Of a DNA stretch of 26,420 nt, positions 22,236 to 26,420 are shown one piece after another (the first letter of the stretch is position 1; every line of letters starts with the position of its first letter). Under the pieces are notes generated by a model. The model saw only the letters and a program-made list of their open reading frames with translations, had not been told where the DNA came from and ran no database searches. The DNA is from JBQTHP01 sp052389755 (GTDB lineage Bacteria > Pseudomonadota > Gammaproteobacteria > Steroidobacterales > Steroidobacteraceae). The stretch is from NCBI GenBank assembly GCA_052389755.1, contig JBQTHP010000038.1, forward strand, positions 1-26,420, written 5' to 3'. The position numbers and the translations under genes were made by a program.

Positions 22236-22733
22236 CTACGGAGTCGTCGGTTCCGCGCCTTCCGTCGGTTCTTCACCGACGGACACCGACGTCCTCGCCA
22301 CCCTCTCCGGGTTGTACATCACCCGATAGAGTTTCCACTCGCCGCCGTCGTGTCTCCAGACCTGAAGATAGTTCCCTTGCTCCACGTCCCTGCCGGCCAT
22401 GACGTTGCGGACGCGATACGTACCCTGATCGATTGCGATGTCCTCGCGAACCAGCTGCTTCGTGGAATCGGTATCGAACGCGAACTCGGTGGCGACCTGA
22501 TCCTTGTAAAAATCGTGGATCGCAGCACGTCCGCTCACGACCTGTCCCGAGCCGGGAAAGATTTCGGCATCGTCGGAGAACAGGTCCGCGCACGCGGCGG
22601 CGTCGTTGCGGTTGAAACAGGTTTCGAGGGCGTTGATCACGTCCTTGGGCAGCGTCGCATCGGGCGCCGAGCACGCCGCGAGCGCAATCCACGCTGTCGC
22701 GATCACCCATGCACGTCGTTTCGGAGTGCTCAT
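22236..22733 (-). CDS. NTF2/SnoaL-like lipoprotein
   Basis: This 165-aa protein has a lipoprotein signal peptide ending in the lipobox LAAC (lipid on C21). The mature part (about 28-145) has the cone-shaped NTF2/SnoaL/DUF4440 pattern: ALETCFNRNDAAACADLFSDDAEIF, then SGRAAIHDFYKDQV, and YLQVWRHDGGEWKLYRVMYN. Such domains bind small hydrophobic ligands or act as isomerase or hydrolase scaffolds; no catalytic residues can be assigned. It lies 45 nt after tag and 10 nt before the M81 gene on the same strand, so it may belong to that transcript. The C-terminal tail is Glu/Thr/Pro-rich and probably disordered. Confidence 0.85.
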   Translation of the reverse strand: MSTPKRRAWVIATAWIALAACSAPDATLPKDVINALETCFNRNDAAACADLFSDDAEIFPGSGQVVSGRAAIHDFYKDQVATEFAFDTDSTKQLVREDIAIDQGTYRVRNVMAGRDVEQGNYLQVWRHDGGEWKLYRVMYNPERVARTSVSVGEEPTEGAEPTTP

Positions 22734-22778
22734 AGGCTCAATCCCCTGGCGGCGGTTGGGCGTCAGGATAGCGCGATC

Positions 22779-23363
22779 TCAGCCTCTGGGGGACCGGTCG
22801 GCGGTGCGGGCGAGAAAGCAGCTGCGCGCGTGGTCGTTCACGACGCCGACGGCCTGCAGGAACGCGTACACGATGGTCGAGCCGACGAACCGGAAGCCGC
22901 GGCGCTTGAGGTCCTTCGAGATCCGATCGCTGAGCTCGGTGCGCGCGAGCACGTCCTTCGAGGATTTCGGCCGATTTCTGAGCGGTCGGTTCTCGACGAA
23001 CGCCCACAGGTAGCGATCGAAGCTGCCGAACTCGCGCTGCACCTCGAGAAACGCCCGCGCATTGCTCACCGTCGAATCGATCTTGAGTCGATTGCGGACG
23101 ATGCCGGGATCCCGCAGCAGCCCGGCCCGCTTTCGCGCATCGAAGCGCGAGACTTTGCGCGGCTGAAAGCCGGCGAATGCACGTCGGTAGTTCGCGCGCT
23201 TCCGGAGGATGGTCGCCCACGACAGGCCCGCCTGCGCGCCTTCGAGCGTCAGCATCTCGAACAGGAGCCGGTCGTCGTGCACGGGACGACCCCACTCCTC
23301 GTCGTGATAGCGAACGTAGTCCGCATCGCCGAGCGGGACCCAGCCGCAACGCTGCCTTTCCAC
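22779..23363 (-). CDS. tag: DNA-3-methyladenine glycosylase I
   Basis: Tag removes 3-methyladenine from DNA during base-excision repair. The 194 aa contain RCGWV and YHDEEWG at the N-terminus, LEGAQAGLSWATILRKR with the base-binding E41, RNRLKI, and NDHARSCF. The zinc ligands C6, H20, H178 and C182 match the E. coli spacing. The frame is open further upstream, but those codons cross a dyad (23382-23402) and approach the divergent gene. GTG at 23361-23363 gives VERQRCGWV, aligning with E. coli MERCGWV; a GTG at 23375 is an alternative. GGAGAG at 23375-23380 is slightly far from the chosen start. Confidence 0.94.
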   Translation of the reverse strand: MERQRCGWVPLGDADYVRYHDEEWGRPVHDDRLLFEMLTLEGAQAGLSWATILRKRANYRRAFAGFQPRKVSRFDARKRAGLLRDPGIVRNRLKIDSTVSNARAFLEVQREFGSFDRYLWAFVENRPLRNRPKSSKDVLARTELSDRISKDLKRRGFRFVGSTIVYAFLQAVGVVNDHARSCFLARTADRSPRG

Positions 23364-23381
23364 GCGCCTGCTCACTCTCCA

Positions 23382-23402
23382 AGGGTGTTTCGGCGACACC
23401 CT
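23382..23402. promoter_or_regulatory. 7-bp dyad in the tag / beta-hydroxylase divergent spacer
   Basis: AGGGTGT and ACACCCT form a perfect inverted repeat with a 7-nt spacer (TTCGGCG), midway between the two divergent genes. An operator for either gene is the likeliest reading; a stem-loop in a leader is an alternative. Confidence 0.4.
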
Positions 23403-23427
23403 ACGACGCCTCGTGGCTTCCGGCTGG

Positions 23428-23433
23428 TATATT
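23428..23433 (+). promoter_or_regulatory. -10-like box just before the beta-hydroxylase gene
   Basis: TATATT ends 10 nt before the ATG at 23444; the predicted leader is only a few nt and no ribosome binding site is visible. No good -35 is seen. Confidence 0.4.
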
Positions 23434-23443
23434 TCTTCGACTG

Positions 23444-24628
23444 ATGCAAACGCCATCCAACGACGCGCGTGCGCTCCGGCAGGCAGGCATCACGGCGCTG
23501 CAATCCGGCGATGCAACCACGGCCCGCCGCCAGTTCGAGGCGATCGTCGCTGCAGGTCAGGCCGATGGGCCCGTCTGGGTCGGCCTCGCGATGGCGTGCC
23601 AGGGTCTCAAGGATGAAGCGGGGATGATCGCCGCCGTAGACCGTGCGCTCGCCGTCGATCCGCGCAATCTGCACGCGCTCATCATGAAGGGCGACTACCT
23701 CGCCGCAAGCGGTAACGCGCGGGCTGCGACCTCTTTTTACGGTGTCGCCGTCGCGCTTGCCTCCACGGTCACGAACCTGCCACCGGGTATCGCTCAGTCC
23801 GTCCGACGCGCGGCCGCGGAGCGCGATCGAATCAACGCCGATATCGAAGCGCATCTCCGGAGACAGTTGGCCGCATACGGCTACGACGCGAAAAGCTCGA
23901 GCAGGCGCTTTACCCATTCGCTCGAGCTGCTGGCCGGCAAGAAGCGGCCTTACATCCAGCAACCGCGGGCGTATTTCTTCCCCGAGCTTCCTCAGATCCA
24001 GTTCTATCCGCGCGAGATGTTTCCGTGGCTCGATGCCGTCGAAGCCGCAACCGACGACATTTGCGCGGAGCTCGAGCAGGTTCTGATGAAGGCGAATGCC
24101 TTCGTCCCCTACATCGAGAAGCCCGGCATTGGGCCACCGAGCGCGAACGCCGAGCTGCTCGACAGTCTCGACTGGAGCGCCTTCTTTCTCTGGAAGGACG
24201 GCGCCCCGGTGCCGGGGAACGCGGAACAGTGCCCCCGCACGCTCGCCGCGCTGGAGAACGCTCCGCTCGGCCACATCAAGGGGCGGACGCCATCGATCCT
24301 CTTCTCATTGCTGAAGCCCGGCGCGCGGATCTCGCCGCACACCGGCTTCCTGAATTCGCGTCTCATCTGTCACCTGCCGCTCATCGTGCCGCCCGGCTGC
24401 CGTTTCCGTGTGGGCAACGACGAGCGCGAATGGGTGAAGGGCAAGGCGTGGGTGTTCGACGACACGATCGAACACGAGGCGTGGAATTCGAGCGATCAGA
24501 CGCGGGTCGTGCTGATTTTCGACATCTGGCGTCCGGAGCTCACGGAGGAGGAGCGCGGTCTCGTCGCCGCGCTGATGGAAGCCGTCGACACCTACGGCGG
24601 CAGTCCGCCGGTCAAGTGGGATGACTGA
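23444..24628 (+). CDS. TPR-aspartyl/asparaginyl beta-hydroxylase family protein
   Basis: This 394-aa protein has an N-terminal region of about three tetratricopeptide-like repeats (6-110; alanine-rich helix pairs). It is followed by an Fe(II)/2-oxoglutarate dioxygenase domain of the AspH/LpxO type (about 170-365). The two iron histidines are H299 in SPHTGF and H344 in TIEHEAWN. R354 in RVVLIFDIW would hold 2-oxoglutarate. The usual phrases HLPLIVPPGC and WVFDDT are intact. The TPR part suggests a protein substrate. No signal peptide is seen, so action is cytoplasmic. It is divergent from tag and converges on the metallophosphoesterase gene (14 bp apart). The start lacks a ribosome binding site. 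Confidence 0.9.
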   Translation: MQTPSNDARALRQAGITALQSGDATTARRQFEAIVAAGQADGPVWVGLAMACQGLKDEAGMIAAVDRALAVDPRNLHALIMKGDYLAASGNARAATSFYGVAVALASTVTNLPPGIAQSVRRAAAERDRINADIEAHLRRQLAAYGYDAKSSSRRFTHSLELLAGKKRPYIQQPRAYFFPELPQIQFYPREMFPWLDAVEAATDDICAELEQVLMKANAFVPYIEKPGIGPPSANAELLDSLDWSAFFLWKDGAPVPGNAEQCPRTLAALENAPLGHIKGRTPSILFSLLKPGARISPHTGFLNSRLICHLPLIVPPGCRFRVGNDEREWVKGKAWVFDDTIEHEAWNSSDQTRVVLIFDIWRPELTEEERGLVAALMEAVDTYGGSPPVKWDD

Positions 24629-24642
24629 TCGCGAGTGAGTCA

Positions 24643-25407
24643 TCAAATGCCCGGGAGCTCGGCCACGAGCATCGGATCGAACGCCGGATTCGGCTCCATC
24701 GGCAGGTAGCCGCGCGGATTGCAGATGACCCGCGTGCCATTCACAGCGTATTCGCACGACTCGTGCGTGTGCCCGTGAATCCACAGCGCCACGGGCGGTT
24801 TCACCAGGTGTGCGAGATCGCTCGCGAAGGCCGGGTTGAGCGAGTCGCCGTCGTACTTCCGATGAATGCTCTGCCGGTGTGGCAGATAGTGCGTGACGAC
24901 GACGGTCGCGCCGTTGAACGTCGCCGCAAGCTTCTCCTCGAGCCACTGCACCTGCGCGAGGTGAATCTCACGCGCATGCTCCGGGCGAAACAGTCCGGTC
25001 TCGCCGTAACGAATTACCCGGAAGTCGTTCATCCCGTACTTCGCGTCGGCCATCGCGCGGGCGATCTGCCGCGGCTGTGATCCATAGAGAGCAAAATCCG
25101 TCCACAACGTTGCACCGAGGAAGCGCATGCCGCTGAGGATGAGCGCATCACCATCGAGCACGCTGATGTCAAGCCGTTTCCCTGCCTCGCGTAACGCCGC
25201 CAACACATCCTGCAGCCGCGCGCCGTAGAACTCGTGGTTGCCGGCCACGTAGACGACTGGCGTGGTCGGGAAATGCTCTCGCGCCCACTCAAGGCCGTGT
25301 ACTCCGACATGAATGTCGCCGGCCAACACAACAACATCCGTCTCGACTGGCGGCGGAGTCCAATCGAGGAACTCGAGGTGCAGATCGGAAAGAACCCGGA
25401 TTCTCAT
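24643..25407 (-). CDS. Calcineurin-like metallophosphoesterase
   Basis: This 254-aa protein has the dimetal phosphoesterase motifs in order: SDLHLEF (D8, H10), AGDIH (D31), AGNHEFYG (N57, H58), THYLPH and IHGHTHE. This arrangement is typical of cytoplasmic calcineurin-like phosphoesterases; the substrate (nucleotide, phosphodiester or phosphoprotein) cannot be predicted. The ATG at 25405-25407 gives MRIRVLSDLH, the normal N-terminus. An ATG 45 nt upstream would add 15 residues but has no ribosome binding site either. The gene is divergent from the SDR gene with a 95-bp spacer in which I see no convincing promoter. Confidence 0.92.
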   Translation of the reverse strand: MRIRVLSDLHLEFLDWTPPPVETDVVVLAGDIHVGVHGLEWAREHFPTTPVVYVAGNHEFYGARLQDVLAALREAGKRLDISVLDGDALILSGMRFLGATLWTDFALYGSQPRQIARAMADAKYGMNDFRVIRYGETGLFRPEHAREIHLAQVQWLEEKLAATFNGATVVVTHYLPHRQSIHRKYDGDSLNPAFASDLAHLVKPPVALWIHGHTHESCEYAVNGTRVICNPRGYLPMEPNPAFDPMLVAELPGI

Positions 25408-25502
25408 CTCTGCGTCGACTCGCCGATCAGGGACCAACAGAGACGCTACCATGGCGCCCAGCCTGGTGGACGGTCACCGCCCGCCTGTCTTAGCCTGACG
25501 TC

Positions 25503-26414
25503 ATGGCGGCATCGCTCGCAGGCAAGGTTGCATTGGTCGCTGGAGCAACCAGAGGAGGGGGACGCGGGATCGCCGTGCAGTTGGGTGCGGCCGGAGCGAC
25601 CGTCTACGTCACCGGGCGAACGACCCGCTCTCAGCGATCGGAAATGAACCGGCCGGAGACGATCGAAGAGACCGCGGCGCTCGTGGATGAGGCCGGAGGG
25701 CGCGGCATAGCGGTGCAGGTAGATCATCTGGTGCCCGAACAGGTTCGCGTGCTCATAGCGCGTATCGAATCCGAACAGGGCGGCCTGCACGTTCTCGTGA
25801 ACGATATCTGGGGGGCCACCACGATGGAGTGGAACAAGTCAGTCTGGGAATCCTCTTTGGATATTGGACTGCGCACCCTGCGCCTGGCCGTGGACACGCA
25901 CGCCATTACCAGCCATTTCGCGATACCGCTGCTCATCAAGGCGCCAGGTGGACTGGTTGTCGAGGTGACAGACGGAACGGATGAGTACAACGCAACCCAC
26001 TACCGAGTCTCCTTCTTCTACGATCTGGCCAAGGCGGCAGTGAATCGAATGGCGTTCGCGCTGGCGCACGAATTGCGGCCCTACAGCGCGACAGCAGTGT
26101 CACTCACGCCGGGTTGGCTGCGATCAGAGGCCATGCTCCAGGCTTATGGCGTTACCGAAGACAACTGGCGTGATGCGACAGCGCGCTCGCCCCACTTTGC
26201 TATTTCCGAGAGCCCGACGTTCGTCGGACGCGCCGTAGCGGCGCTCGCACAAGATCCCGACGTGTCGCGCTGGAACGGGCGGTCGCTCTCCAGCGGCCAG
26301 CTGGCGAAGATCTATGGCTTCACCGATCTCGACGGCAGCCAGCCCGATGCCTGGCGGTATGTCCCCGAAGTTCAGGACGCAGGCAAACCGGCCGACGTTA
26401 CCGGCTATCGCTAA
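25503..26414 (+). CDS. Short-chain dehydrogenase/reductase, DHRS1-like
   Basis: The 303 aa show a Rossmann fold with AGATRGGGRGIA (13-24, cofactor loop), TGRTTRSQ after strand 2 (suggesting NADP(H) through the arginines) and the catalytic Y173-x3-K177 (YDLAK). The usual catalytic Ser, expected near 156-158, appears as VTDGT, a substitution I believe is shared by this subfamily. The C-terminal SGQLAKIYGFTDLDG resembles DHRS1-type enzymes. Substrate unknown. The ATG lacks a clear ribosome binding site. Hand-counted lines here are about 53-62% GC, against 63-70% in lines counted elsewhere, hinting at a different history. Confidence 0.9.
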   Translation: MAASLAGKVALVAGATRGGGRGIAVQLGAAGATVYVTGRTTRSQRSEMNRPETIEETAALVDEAGGRGIAVQVDHLVPEQVRVLIARIESEQGGLHVLVNDIWGATTMEWNKSVWESSLDIGLRTLRLAVDTHAITSHFAIPLLIKAPGGLVVEVTDGTDEYNATHYRVSFFYDLAKAAVNRMAFALAHELRPYSATAVSLTPGWLRSEAMLQAYGVTEDNWRDATARSPHFAISESPTFVGRAVAALAQDPDVSRWNGRSLSSGQLAKIYGFTDLDGSQPDAWRYVPEVQDAGKPADVTGYR

Positions 26415-26420
26415 AGGGCG

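Overview
The window is a gene-dense, high-GC (about two-thirds GC by eye), Gram-negative bacterial chromosome segment. Lipoprotein and Sec signals, an HtpX protease, a one-operon molybdenum cofactor pathway and Tag/ProBA of proteobacterial type all point to a proteobacterium. A gammaproteobacterium is my best guess (the small acidic protein looks like the gammaproteobacterial DUF6763 type), but no rRNA or other marker is present to settle it. No tRNA, rRNA, CRISPR array, transposase or phage gene was seen.

Layout. 1-89: start of a short-chain dehydrogenase (partial). 303-419: a 9-bp tandem repeat and a heptamer-repeat element that runs into the 3' end of the next gene. 378-2098 (minus): a voltage-gated cation channel with a TLEGWAD selectivity filter, translationally coupled to HtpX. 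2269-4458 (minus): an acidic DUF6763-like protein, a CCC1/VIT1 metal transporter with a degenerate ferritin-like domain, and a Crp/Fnr regulator with a dyad operator at its start. 4594-7037 (plus): proB-proA, the first two proline biosynthesis steps. 7042-11465 (minus): a molybdenum cofactor operon (small secreted protein, moeA, moaA, moaC, a mobA-moaD fusion, moaE), with nearly every junction overlapping.

11570-22225 looks like an amine catabolism region. It has an iron-dependent alcohol dehydrogenase and an aldehyde dehydrogenase, divergent from a secreted penicillin-acylase-family Ntn hydrolase. It also has a minus-strand run of an M81 (MlrC-like) hydrolase, an ethanolamine-type APC permease, a gamma-glutamyl-amine synthetase of the glutamine synthetase family and a small membrane protein. 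Together these could release ethanolamine or a related amine from an N-acyl amide in the periplasm, import it, gamma-glutamylate it, oxidise the alcohol to aldehyde and then acid, and hydrolyse the product. No step is proven by sequence alone.

22236-26414: an NTF2-like lipoprotein, DNA-3-methyladenine glycosylase I, a TPR-aspartyl/asparaginyl beta-hydroxylase, a metallophosphoesterase and a second short-chain dehydrogenase. The last dehydrogenase is visibly less GC-rich than most of the window.

Regulatory features: a good sigma-70-type promoter before the acidic protein; -10-like boxes directly abutting the starts of proB and the aldehyde dehydrogenase (possible leaderless transcripts); a 26-bp dyad before the Crp/Fnr gene; a 7-bp dyad between tag and the beta-hydroxylase gene; and a 16-bp-stem hairpin between two convergent genes.
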